Assembly: GCA_029882675.1 (NCBI GenBank)
Contig: JAOUKJ010000154.1
Coordinates: 1 to 8,457 of the forward strand
Reading direction: 5' to 3'
DNA: 8,457 nucleotides
Source of the DNA: Cyclobacteriaceae bacterium
Lineage (GTDB): Bacteria; Bacteroidota; Bacteroidia; Cytophagales; Cyclobacteriaceae
Below, in pieces: positions 1 to 6,478 of this stretch. The stretch's first letter is position 1, and every line of letters starts with the position of its first letter. The translations under genes were made by a program, and so were the position numbers. The notes under the pieces were generated by a model that saw nothing but the letters and a program-made list of their open reading frames with translations, was not told the origin of the DNA and made no database searches.

Positions 1-1009
1 GCTCATTAAACATCGCATATGCCCCTACTCCCTCTGCTAAGTCCACCCGGTGACTGATAATGGAGGTGAAATCGTACTTCCCACTCCTTACAAATGGCAA
101 CAAAGCAGGCACATAATGCTGTACCGGACACCTCCCTGTACTGTAAGTCAGGTTTTTATTATAAAGATCCATCGGCGTAAAGGAAAAATTCTTTTCGCTG
201 TGCACACCAACTACGGAAATAACTCCCCCCGGCCTGACCAATTTATACGCCAAATTTTGGGCCGAAGGACTACCGACAGCTTCCAAAACGGCATCTACCC
301 CCCTGCCTTTTGTAGCCTCCAGGATCGTAGCAATAGCCACTTCACTATTGGCATTCACTGGTATTGCTCCAAATTTTTGGGCATGCTCAAGTCGTTCATT
401 GACCATATCCACTGCAAATACCTTTTCCACCCCTTTTTCCAACAATGCCGTTATTGCCAGCAAACCTACAGGGCCACAGCCCACCACGGCCATTACCTCT
501 CCTATCTTAGGCCGGGCCATATCGGCGCAAAAATAGCCCGTCGGTAAGATATCGCAAAGCAACAAGGCTTCCTCATCTGTTATGTCCCCGGGGATTTTGT
601 AAAGAGTGGAATCGGCCAAGGGCACACGCACATATTCAGACTGTGCCCCGTGAAGACCCACTCCCTTTTCCACCCAACCAAAAAGATGGCCGTTCTCACA
701 ACGGCAAGAAAGATCATTTTCGCAATAGAAACATCCACCACAAGCACTAAAAAAAGGACTGAATACCTTATCACCCTTTTGAAAGTTACTTACTCCCCTG
801 CCACAATCTACAATCGTACCAATAAACTCATGCCCCATCACCGTGCCCTGATCCAGCCCCGTTTCCCGACCATTATAGACATGCAGGTCTGAACCACAAA
901 TTGCCGTCAGGCACACTTTTACGATCACGTCCAGATCCGTTAATATTTGCGGGTCAGGCACGGTATCATAGGCCACTTGCCGAGATCCCTGGTAGGTAAG
1001 TGCTTTCAT
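1..1009 (-). CDS. Zinc-dependent alcohol/formaldehyde-type dehydrogenase (3' end outside window)
   Basis: Medium-chain, zinc-binding NAD(P)-dependent dehydrogenase in the cytoplasm that should oxidise an alcohol or aldehyde adduct; the substrate is not determinable. Reading from ATG at 1009-1007, 336 codons are open without interruption and the gene leaves the window, probably lacking only a short C-terminal piece. Catalytic zinc ligands are visible as C38 (ICGSD), H60-E61 (GHE) and D153 in CDILPTG. The structural zinc lobe has C90, C93, C96 and C104 in the classic spacing. The Rossmann turn is GCGPVG (177-182), and an acidic D201 ends the second strand, suggesting NAD preference. The CDILPTGYF segment and the overall pattern point to the formaldehyde dehydrogenase-like subgroup, but no glutathione-specific feature can be proven. 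It lies 117 bases downstream of the membrane-protein gene on the same strand, so read-through is possible but not shown. Family assignment is confident, substrate is not. Confidence 0.93.
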   Translation of the reverse strand, partial: MKALTYQGSRQVAYDTVPDPQILTDLDVIVKVCLTAICGSDLHVYNGRETGLDQGTVMGHEFIGTIVDCGRGVSNFQKGDKVFSPFFSACGGCFYCENDLSCRCENGHLFGWVEKGVGLHGAQSEYVRVPLADSTLYKIPGDITDEEALLLCDILPTGYFCADMARPKIGEVMAVVGCGPVGLLAITALLEKGVEKVFAVDMVNERLEHAQKFGAIPVNANSEVAIATILEATKGRGVDAVLEAVGSPSAQNLAYKLVRPGGVISVVGVHSEKNFSFTPMDLYNKNLTYSTGRCPVQHYVPALLPFVRSGKYDFTSIISHRVDLAEGVGAYAMFNE

Positions 1010-1126
1010 CTTTTTTATTGAATTGAAGCACGAAACTATATAAATGGCTGCAAAGAATGTATATGGAGGAGGAAAAGTTTTTTCCGGAAGTTTTAAGCGG
1101 AGGGCAGAGGGGACACCCGATTCCGT

Positions 1127-1822
1127 TTAAATATTTTCGTAACTGGACACTGCCGCCATATCACCACCGGTGCCCGTATCTTCACGTGTAAATCCAATAG
1201 CCAGGGAAATGATAATATTTTTCACAAAAGTAGCAAGGGGTATAAGGAGCCAGGCCATTGAGAATAAATTTGAAATCTCCTGTGAAAGGATACTGCTGGA
1301 TAATAAATAAGTAAAAAAAGAAGATCCAAAATAAAACATTAATCCGGCATTGATCCAGAAAACAGTGGATTTATACAAGGTAATTTCCTTTTCCTCTTTG
1401 TACACCACATATAAATAATAAATGCCCAGAAACAATAAAAAAAAGCAGGCTCCAGACCTCCCGAAAGTGTTAAAATTATTTCTTAAAAAGACTGTTTCAA
1501 AAAACAACGAATTAACAATATAACCTATAAACACTAATCCAAAGGTCGTGTGCATTGGCAGTGAAAACCGGATTTGCCGATGATAAAATCCATATAACAG
1601 ACCAAGCTCTACTAATCCAATCATATGATAAACGGGCAGATTCCAGAATCCCGACAATTGTAATAAAATCCCGGCTAAAACCAACAAAAAAACAATGAGC
1701 TGTTCATAAAAAAGAAAAGGGTAATTCTTACTCTTTCTCATTAAAAAAATTACTAAAACAGGAAGCACTTCAGAAAATTCCAAAGCACTTCCTAATAATA
1801 TGGATATTTCCTTAACACTCAT
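1127..1822 (-). CDS. Seven-helix membrane protein of unknown function, partner of the upstream CPxxC protein
   Basis: Inner-membrane protein of 231 residues with about seven predicted helices (roughly 5-28, 38-58, 62-80, 90-110, 122-141, 153-178, 185-212) and a short polar C-terminal tail. I see no enzymatic motif. The segment FWINAGLMFYFGSSFF (155-170) and the W-rich last helix resemble small Bacteroidota membrane proteins that often lie beside sensor histidine kinases and beside small CPxxC-tailed proteins; this is recalled family knowledge, not a search result. A role as membrane sensor or receptor is therefore an inference. The ATG at 1822 lies 13 bases after the TAG of the 150-residue gene, a spacing that implies one transcript and probably translational coupling. 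No kinase or response regulator gene follows; the next gene is a dehydrogenase. A small transporter or channel cannot be excluded. Confidence 0.85.
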   Translation of the reverse strand: MSVKEISILLGSALEFSEVLPVLVIFLMRKSKNYPFLFYEQLIVFLLVLAGILLQLSGFWNLPVYHMIGLVELGLLYGFYHRQIRFSLPMHTTFGLVFIGYIVNSLFFETVFLRNNFNTFGRSGACFFLLFLGIYYLYVVYKEEKEITLYKSTVFWINAGLMFYFGSSFFTYLLSSSILSQEISNLFSMAWLLIPLATFVKNIIISLAIGFTREDTGTGGDMAAVSSYENI

Positions 1823-1835
1823 TTATTCTTGCCTG

Positions 1836-2288
1836 CTATTGTGGTCCTCCATTACAAAAGTTTGGACATGGTAAGGGTTCCGTTAATATATTATCATTCG
1901 TCGGAGCCACATCAGAAGGATCAACCTTCGGGTTATCACAAACATGATACAGGTCTTTGCCATCTTTTGTTACGGGCACCATTAAAATATCTTTCAAGGG
2001 GACTTTTTCCTTATCCCCCCCTGACTTATCCAAATAGTATTTCTCTTCCTGTCTTTTAAGGTTTTTAACCCTATACACTCTTACCCCTGCTATTTCATTC
2101 GCCTTATTTGATGGATCTCTGTTATACGCTTCAATCTTGTTCATAAATTCCCGTACATTATCCAATCCAAACAAATGACCATAAACCCTTGAATACTGAT
2201 CTTTTTGTTCCTTTTTAGGCACATTTTTTTCAAGCATGGCTTCTGCTTCTGCCCTGCCAATAAACTTTCCATAATTTTTCACTTCCAT
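1836..2288 (-). CDS. Small uncharacterised protein with C-terminal CPxxC tail
   Basis: Soluble-looking protein of 150 residues, no signal peptide, function unknown. Visible blocks are GKFIGRAEAEAMLEK (7-21), YGHLFGLDNV (36-45), AGVRVYRV (67-74), DILMVPVTKDGKDLYHV (100-116) and a tail with CPNFC (141-145). The order of helix, GxRxYRV strand and LxVPVxxxGxDL strand matches a group of short Bacteroidota hypothetical proteins I recall, many of which end in a CPxxC motif and sit next to a seven-helix membrane protein, as here. The tail cysteines could bind a metal, form a disulfide or act as a thiol switch; none of this is demonstrated. It is homologous to the 127-residue product of the next gene upstream (GKFI..A..LEK and IRIYRV...VLLVPV..TGHDLFDV), which lacks the tail. 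A dyad shared with that gene lies 59 bases upstream of this ATG. It is the first gene of a probable two-gene operon with the membrane protein. Confidence 0.85.
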   Translation of the reverse strand: MEVKNYGKFIGRAEAEAMLEKNVPKKEQKDQYSRVYGHLFGLDNVREFMNKIEAYNRDPSNKANEIAGVRVYRVKNLKRQEEKYYLDKSGGDKEKVPLKDILMVPVTKDGKDLYHVCDNPKVDPSDVAPTNDNILTEPLPCPNFCNGGPQ

Positions 2289-2347
2289 ATTAATTAGGTT
2301 TTAAGGTGTAAAATATATTTACCGCAATCTCCTGTTCCAGGCATCTA

Positions 2348-2374
2348 TGTAAATACCAAGAATTGGGTATATTT
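2348..2374 (-). promoter_or_regulatory. Shared 27-base dyad, copy A (upstream of the 150-residue gene)
   Basis: Plus-strand reading is TGTAAATACC, 8 bases, GGTATATTT. The core is a dyad (TACC/GGTA arms). The same 19 fixed positions with the same 8-base gap recur at 2939-2965 in front of the paralogous gene, while the 8 central bases differ. The near edge is 59 bases from the ATG at 2288. Identity of arms with a divergent centre suggests a dimeric regulator; the factor is unknown. Confidence 0.6.
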
Positions 2375-2445
2375 TAATACAGGCGTATAATATTAGGCGG
2401 AAAAAAAATCAGAAACAAGAGATATGCACATGGAACCATTACGCA

Positions 2446-2464
2446 TGTATAATCAAGTTATACA
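2446..2464. repeat. Inverted repeat downstream of the 127-residue gene
   Basis: TGTATAA (2446-2452), loop TCAAG, TTATACA (2458-2464): a perfect 7-base inverted repeat about 30 bases past the stop of the 127-residue gene. It could mark the transcript end or stabilise the 3' end, but no T-run follows it on the minus strand, so it is not a standard intrinsic terminator. A direct repeat of TATACAC (2459-2465 and 2474-2480) overlaps it. Confidence 0.4.
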
Positions 2465-2494
2465 CAGTGAGGCTATACACCATGCAACCACCCC

Positions 2495-2878
2495 TTACAC
2501 CGCCAATACCAACTGTTGATTTTCGAGCATTTTAAGAAGCTTTTTTGAAGGACGATGGCCATTATGAAAAACATCAAACAGGTCATGACCCGTCCTGAAC
2601 ACAGGGACAAGTAACACTGAGGGCTTGATTTCTGAAGCTTCTCGTGCCGTTTGCAATACACGATAAATACGAATACTCACTACTTTATCAAGTTGGTTAA
2701 AGGTGCCCTTATTATGGTCTTTAATCCGGACTATCAATTCTTCCAGCATTTCCAAATCAAATCCCTGACCTCCAACGGACACACATAGCGGGTAGACTGA
2801 AACAGGGTATTTTTCCAGCAAACCCATAGCATCATTCGCTGAAATAAATTTCCCACCTTGAAGCATGCTATAATTCAT
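2495..2878 (-). CDS. Small uncharacterised protein, tail-less paralogue of the 150-residue CPxxC protein
   Basis: Soluble-looking 127-residue protein of unknown function. It aligns with the neighbour encoded at 1836-2288: GGKFISANDAMGLLEK (8-23), VSIRIYRV (67-74) and VLLVPVFRTGHDLFDV (88-103) correspond in order and spacing to the same blocks there, but the CPxxC tail is missing and replaced by a basic/hydrophobic end (RPSKKLLKMLENQQLVLAV). The frame could open at a GTG at 2899 (134 residues), but the ATG at 2878 is preferred: it places GKFI at residue 9, against residue 7 in the paralogue, and puts the shared upstream dyad 60 bases from the start, against 59 there. No Shine-Dalgarno sequence precedes either start. 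The 206-base spacer to the paralogue holds its own dyad, so the two are probably separate but co-regulated units. Function could have diverged, for example as an antagonist or decoy of the tailed form; that is speculation. Confidence 0.8.
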   Translation of the reverse strand: MNYSMLQGGKFISANDAMGLLEKYPVSVYPLCVSVGGQGFDLEMLEELIVRIKDHNKGTFNQLDKVVSIRIYRVLQTAREASEIKPSVLLVPVFRTGHDLFDVFHNGHRPSKKLLKMLENQQLVLAV

Positions 2879-2917
2879 GGCAACGACTTTCGTTTTCACT
2901 AAAAGCTATTGATGCAA

Positions 2918-2945
2918 ATTCACAAATTTTTATAAATTTGTAAAT
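2918..2945. promoter_or_regulatory. AT-rich inverted repeat upstream of the 127-residue gene
   Basis: ACAAATTT (2922-2929), TTAT, AAATTTGT (2934-2941) is a perfect 8-base inverted repeat; allowing one mismatch the arms extend to 12 bases (2918-2945). It overlaps the left end of dyad copy B and lies 39-67 bases upstream of the chosen ATG, where a promoter or operator is expected. AT-rich palindromes arise easily by chance, so operator status is tentative. Confidence 0.35.
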
Positions 2946-2965
2946 ACCCATTTTTTGGTATATTT
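2939..2965 (-). promoter_or_regulatory. Shared 27-base dyad, copy B (upstream of the 127-residue gene)
   Basis: Reads TGTAAATACC, CATTTTTT, GGTATATTT on the plus strand; both outer blocks are identical to copy A at 2348-2374 and the 8-base gap has the same length. The near edge is 60 bases from the ATG at 2878. The conserved distance in both copies supports an activator or operator position upstream of each promoter. Confidence 0.6.
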
Positions 2966-3119
2966 ACGAAGTTGAAACGGTATTCCTATCTGTTTTTCTT
3001 TAAGTACGACCATTTTCCAGACCTAATTATCGGGATGGGTACTCAATGTTAGCGGGAACTGATATCCCGGTTTCAGGCAAAGTGATTAAACGTCAGGTTT
3101 TTCACCCTATATCATCACG

Positions 3120-3527
3120 CTACTTCACACAAGCCTTTAGGTGTATGTCAATTTTACAAATATGATTTACCAACCAATCTTCAGCCATTTTTTGAAGTCT
3201 TCTGATTAACTTTTCCTTTTCTGCATCAGCAGATGCCTCCTTATAACTCTTAACAAAATCAGTATAGAATTCTAAAAAGCTCTCATGAGCTTTTATGTTT
3301 TTTTCAGCTGTAGGGCAGCCATTTTCTTTCATACAAAACTCCTCGTGCGAAAAATGCACCTTGGTATAAGTCCCCAAAAATTCCAGTATATCATCAATTT
3401 TAGAACCGACATACATTCCCTCCAGAATACAATTCTCCAGTTTGTTAATATATTCAAACAATTTCTTATGTTGCCGATCAATCGAATCAATTGTTGTGGC
3501 ATATGCTTCAGACCATTCAATTGCCAT
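3120..3527 (-). CDS. Bacteriohemerythrin-type protein with one altered iron ligand
   Basis: Small cytoplasmic four-helix-bundle protein of the bacteriohemerythrin family, which binds O2 (or senses/buffers O2, NO or iron) at a di-iron site. Signature order is intact: IEWSEAY near the start, IDRQH with H20, HFSHEE with H58 and E62, H81, and HICKID with H122 and D127. The His expected four residues before H81, in the usual HxxxH pair, is N77 (codon AAC), so only six of seven canonical ligands remain. Five cysteines (33, 65, 71, 124, 133) are present, which is many for this family. Length 135 is typical. The frame extends upstream to a TTG at 3554, but the ATG at 3527 gives the usual MA-IEW start and is preferred. 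It follows the ATPase gene on the same strand across 141 bases containing an FNR-like dyad, suggesting its own promoter. Family call is firm; retention of reversible O2 binding is uncertain. Confidence 0.9.
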   Translation of the reverse strand: MAIEWSEAYATTIDSIDRQHKKLFEYINKLENCILEGMYVGSKIDDILEFLGTYTKVHFSHEEFCMKENGCPTAEKNIKAHESFLEFYTDFVKSYKEASADAEKEKLIRRLQKMAEDWLVNHICKIDIHLKACVK

Positions 3528-3550
3528 AGCTATATCTTTTGATTTGATCA

Positions 3551-3598
3551 CCAAGTTAACATCCGGGCAGTAATAAAAATATGATCTATGTCATAGAT
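3551..3598 (-). promoter_or_regulatory. FNR/CRP-like dyad and possible promoter of the hemerythrin gene
   Basis: ATGAT-CTAT-GTCAT (3581-3594) matches the FNR-class consensus TTGAT-N4-ATCAA at 7 of 10 fixed positions. It overlaps a perfect dyad, ATCTATG-T-CATAGAT (3584-3598). On the minus strand a TAACTTGG (3558-3551), close to the Bacteroidota TAnnTTTG element, lies so that a start near 3546 would place the FNR-like box about 41.5 bases upstream, the classical activating position. No TTG element is visible. Assignment of the regulator is inference. Confidence 0.4.
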
Positions 3599-3668
3599 TA
3601 ATAATGATTCAAAAATTATTATTAAATATCCGCACTTCCAATACTTTAAAACCACCTGGTGATCAGAT

Positions 3669-6335
3669 TTAACCCGGTCTGAGAAGTGCTTTTCTGATCA
3701 TATCCGCAGGAATGATAATCAGGGAACACAACAAAACGATGCCCCATTCTTTCAGATTAAGTGGGGTCATTCTTAACACACTGCCACCGATATAGGTGAA
3801 AATAATCTGGAGGCCAAAGATCATCCCCATAATCTGGATGAATCTGGGATTTTCAAGCAAGTTGTCAAAAACATTCAGTCCATGCGCCCTGACATTAAAG
3901 GCATTAAATAATATCTGGAAAATAAATATATTAAAAAAGGCAGACATAAACACCGCCTCATCAGCCACACCGTCTCTAACAAACCACTCCCGAAAAGCAC
4001 CAAATTTCAGAAAGAAAACAGCGAAAATTGTAATTAACAACCCACTGAAAAGGATGGATTGAAGCATGGGTTTAGACACAATATTCTCATCGCGCCTGAC
4101 AGGGGGATCCTTCATATATCGGTGCAGCGCCGGTTCTCCCCCAAAAGCAATGGCAGCCAGGGTGTCCATGATCATATTGATCCATAAAATCTGAATGATG
4201 GTTAGGGGAAACTCCACGCCAATAAGGGGACCCAGAAAGGTCAGTGTTACAGCAGCCACATTGACTGTCAGCTGAAAAACGATAAATTTCCTGATCGATG
4301 TAAAGATGGTTCGCCCATAACGAATAGCATTACTGATCGAATGAAAATTATCGTCAAGGATCACAATATCCCCTGCCTCCTTGGACACCTCTGAACCGCT
4401 GCCCATAGCTATTCCCACATCTGATTGTTTAAGGGCAATAGAATCATTTACCCCGTCACCTGTCATGCCTACAACTTTTTCCAATGATTTGGAGATCCTC
4501 ACCATCCTGCTTTTATCGGTGGGGAGTGCGCGGGCAATGGCCCGCAGGTTAGGAAGGATGATTTTAATCTCATCATCCGTCATTTTATTCAAATCTGAAG
4601 AGACCAACACGTCATCAGTTTCACTTTCAACAAGGCCCACCTCCCGGGCAATGGCCATGGCCGTACCCATGCGGTCTCCAGTGATCATCACGACCTGAAT
4701 TCCCGCATCTTTGACTTCCCTGACAGACTCAATAGACTCTTTCCTGATGCCATCCTGAAGTCCCACTACACCTACCAACTTCACAGCATCCGGAAAACTG
4801 GTGCCCTCTATTTGCTTTTCCGAGTAGCCAATGGCTATCAGCCGCATTCCCGAATCAGCGAGTTTGTCCAGGCTGTCGATAAAGTCATTTCTGTCTTTAA
4901 GTGGAATAACGGATCCCATTTCATCAAAAAACGAATCAACCTTATCAAGTAAAATCTCCGGTGCACCTTTTACAAATGTAGCAGAAGAAACATCCAGGCA
5001 GGGTATTACATCCTTCATAGCAACCTGTGTTGCCGAAAATTTAAGACTGCTGTTAAAGTGCACCTTAGCGCTCACCTCGAACTCTATAGAAGCCATATCC
5101 TTTATATCATCCTTAATAAAAGACAGGATGGCTTTTTCGGAAGTATTTCCGCCCGTAATTTCTCCGGATTTCGAAAGATAACTGTCTGAATTACACAAAA
5201 TAGCATGACGAAGTATCTGCTGAAGGTTCTCAGGCATTTCGGAAAATCGGGTGAATTGTCTACCTGCACCTGTAATGAAAAATTTCGGATCGAGCTTTCC
5301 TTTTGTCAGTGTACCTGTTTTATCAGAAAACAAAATATTCATACTGCCTGCCGTTTCAATTCCCAGAAGTTTTCGCACCAGTACTTTCTCTCTAAGCATC
5401 TTCTGCATATTGAGGGAAAGCACGATAGCGATCATCATAGGAAGCCCCTCAGGCACCGCGGCCACAACGATAATAATGGCCAGCACAACAGAATGAATCA
5501 TATCATTCAAAAAGAGCTCCCAATTGGACAGATACTGCATCATGAGTGCGCTGTCAAAACCGTTTTCAACCACAATTTTATTTAATGAAAAGGTAAGGAA
5601 TATCAGCACAGCCGCAGTATAACCAAACCGGCTAATCAATATGGCCAGGTTTTTCAGTTTCACCTGCAGGGGTGAAGGACGCTCATCAGAAATAGATAGT
5701 TCTTTAGCCATTTGACCATAAAATGAACGATCACCCACAAATTCTATTTCCATTACGGCTTCACCTTCATCCACCACTGATCCCCTGAACAAGTTAAAGG
5801 GGTTGGTCAGGTCGGTCTTTTCAAACGCTGTAATGCCATCCCATTTAATTTTCCGGATACTATCAAACTCCCCGGTCAACGAAGCCTGATTCACCTTAAC
5901 TTCACCTGAAATAATTTTTCCATCGGCTGGTATTTTGTCACCGGCCTGCAATAGCACCAGGTCATCGACCACAATGTCATTGACCATCACTTCGGTGAGC
6001 TCACCATCCCGAAAAACTTTGTTCAAAATCCGTGACGCCTCTTCCTGCAACCGCTGAAAAGACGACTCATTTTTATATTCAGAGAAAGTAGACACCCCGG
6101 TGGCGAGTAAAACGGCAACAGCAATAGCCACTGCTTCATACCACTCAGTCAATCCAAAAAAAGATAATCCAAGAATAATAAAAAGTGCAACGAGCAGGAT
6201 AATGATAATAGGACTCTTAAAATTATTGCGTAGTTTCTTCCAGAAACTTTCAATAACTAACGGGCTTAATTCGTTGGTCCCGTATTGTTTCCGTGACGCG
6301 GTGACGTCATGCTGACTTAGGCCTTTATAGTTCAC
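3669..6335 (-). CDS. P2-type (PMCA/SERCA-like) calcium-transporting P-type ATPase
   Basis: Inner-membrane ATP-driven cation pump of 888 residues, most likely exporting Ca2+. An N-terminal cation-ATPase domain (GLSQHDVTASRKQYGTNEL, 5-23) is followed by M1-M2 (about 42-82), the actuator domain with LTGEF (153-157), M3-M4 (232-305) with PEGLP (295-299), the phosphorylation site FSDKTGTLTKG with D338, the nucleotide domain with KGAPE (457-461), ITGD (551-554), the hinge TGDGVND (625-631), and six C-terminal helices. M5 has QLTVN (688-692) and M6 has LWINMIMDTLAA with N720 and D724, the pattern of plasma-membrane-type Ca2+ ATPases; E296, N692, N720 and D724 are likely ion ligands. The conserved TGES is TGEF here and the usual GDGVNDAPAL reads GDGVNDSIAL, mild departures. 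The start is a GTG at 6335: an in-frame TAA lies 18 bases upstream and no ATG follows near the N-terminus. Another divalent or monovalent cation is possible. It is transcribed away from the sulfatase. Confidence 0.93.
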   Translation of the reverse strand: MNYKGLSQHDVTASRKQYGTNELSPLVIESFWKKLRNNFKSPIIIILLVALFIILGLSFFGLTEWYEAVAIAVAVLLATGVSTFSEYKNESSFQRLQEEASRILNKVFRDGELTEVMVNDIVVDDLVLLQAGDKIPADGKIISGEVKVNQASLTGEFDSIRKIKWDGITAFEKTDLTNPFNLFRGSVVDEGEAVMEIEFVGDRSFYGQMAKELSISDERPSPLQVKLKNLAILISRFGYTAAVLIFLTFSLNKIVVENGFDSALMMQYLSNWELFLNDMIHSVVLAIIIVVAAVPEGLPMMIAIVLSLNMQKMLREKVLVRKLLGIETAGSMNILFSDKTGTLTKGKLDPKFFITGAGRQFTRFSEMPENLQQILRHAILCNSDSYLSKSGEITGGNTSEKAILSFIKDDIKDMASIEFEVSAKVHFNSSLKFSATQVAMKDVIPCLDVSSATFVKGAPEILLDKVDSFFDEMGSVIPLKDRNDFIDSLDKLADSGMRLIAIGYSEKQIEGTSFPDAVKLVGVVGLQDGIRKESIESVREVKDAGIQVVMITGDRMGTAMAIAREVGLVESETDDVLVSSDLNKMTDDEIKIILPNLRAIARALPTDKSRMVRISKSLEKVVGMTGDGVNDSIALKQSDVGIAMGSGSEVSKEAGDIVILDDNFHSISNAIRYGRTIFTSIRKFIVFQLTVNVAAVTLTFLGPLIGVEFPLTIIQILWINMIMDTLAAIAFGGEPALHRYMKDPPVRRDENIVSKPMLQSILFSGLLITIFAVFFLKFGAFREWFVRDGVADEAVFMSAFFNIFIFQILFNAFNVRAHGLNVFDNLLENPRFIQIMGMIFGLQIIFTYIGGSVLRMTPLNLKEWGIVLLCSLIIIPADMIRKALLRPG

Positions 6336-6354
6336 TTTACTGAAATGATTTTAA

Positions 6355-6386
6355 CGAATATACTGTATTTTTCCATCAGCACCCAA
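6355..6386 (-). promoter_or_regulatory. Candidate Bacteroidota-type promoter for the ATPase gene
   Basis: On the minus strand TTG (6386-6384), 21 bases, TATATTCG (6362-6355) matches the phylum's TTG-N19to21-TAnnTTTG pattern except for one base of the -7 element. It implies a leader of about 10-15 bases before the GTG at 6335, short but acceptable for a gene without a Shine-Dalgarno sequence. Confidence 0.35.
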
Positions 6387-6478
6387 ACTATGAAACACAA
6401 TAACTGCTATTTCACCAGATTCATAACTACCTATAGGATCGCCGGCCGGTCGGAAATACACAAATGTTAAGAAAAACT

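Noticed and set aside
50..547. Plus-strand open frame of 165 codons opposite the left-edge gene
   Set aside because: The minus strand here encodes a continuous dehydrogenase with all zinc and nucleotide-binding motifs; the plus-strand frame has no recognisable domain.
580..774. Minus-strand open frame of 64 codons inside the dehydrogenase
   Set aside because: It lies in a different frame from the dehydrogenase, which is intact through this region, so it is neither a separate gene nor evidence of a frameshift.
1071..1085. GGAAAA-GTT-TTTTCC inverted repeat between the membrane-protein and dehydrogenase genes as a terminator
   Set aside because: Short stem with a 3-base loop and no T-run on the minus strand after it.
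3053..3069. CGGGA/TCCCG hairpin (also CGGGAT at 3041-3046 as alternative left arm) as the hemerythrin terminator
   Set aside because: The stem is only 5-6 pairs and no T-run follows on the minus strand; position after the gene fits but the evidence is too weak to call.
3285..3542. Plus-strand frame opposite the hemerythrin gene
   Set aside because: Explained by the hemerythrin on the minus strand, whose ligand pattern is unmistakable.
4381..5585. Several plus-strand frames of 80-126 codons opposite the ATPase
   Set aside because: They lie within conserved ATPase motifs on the other strand and their translations are low-complexity or lack any domain pattern.
6442..6449. CCGGCCGG palindrome as an attachment or insertion scar
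   Set aside because: Only 8 bases, no flanking repeats and no mobile gene nearby; most likely chance.
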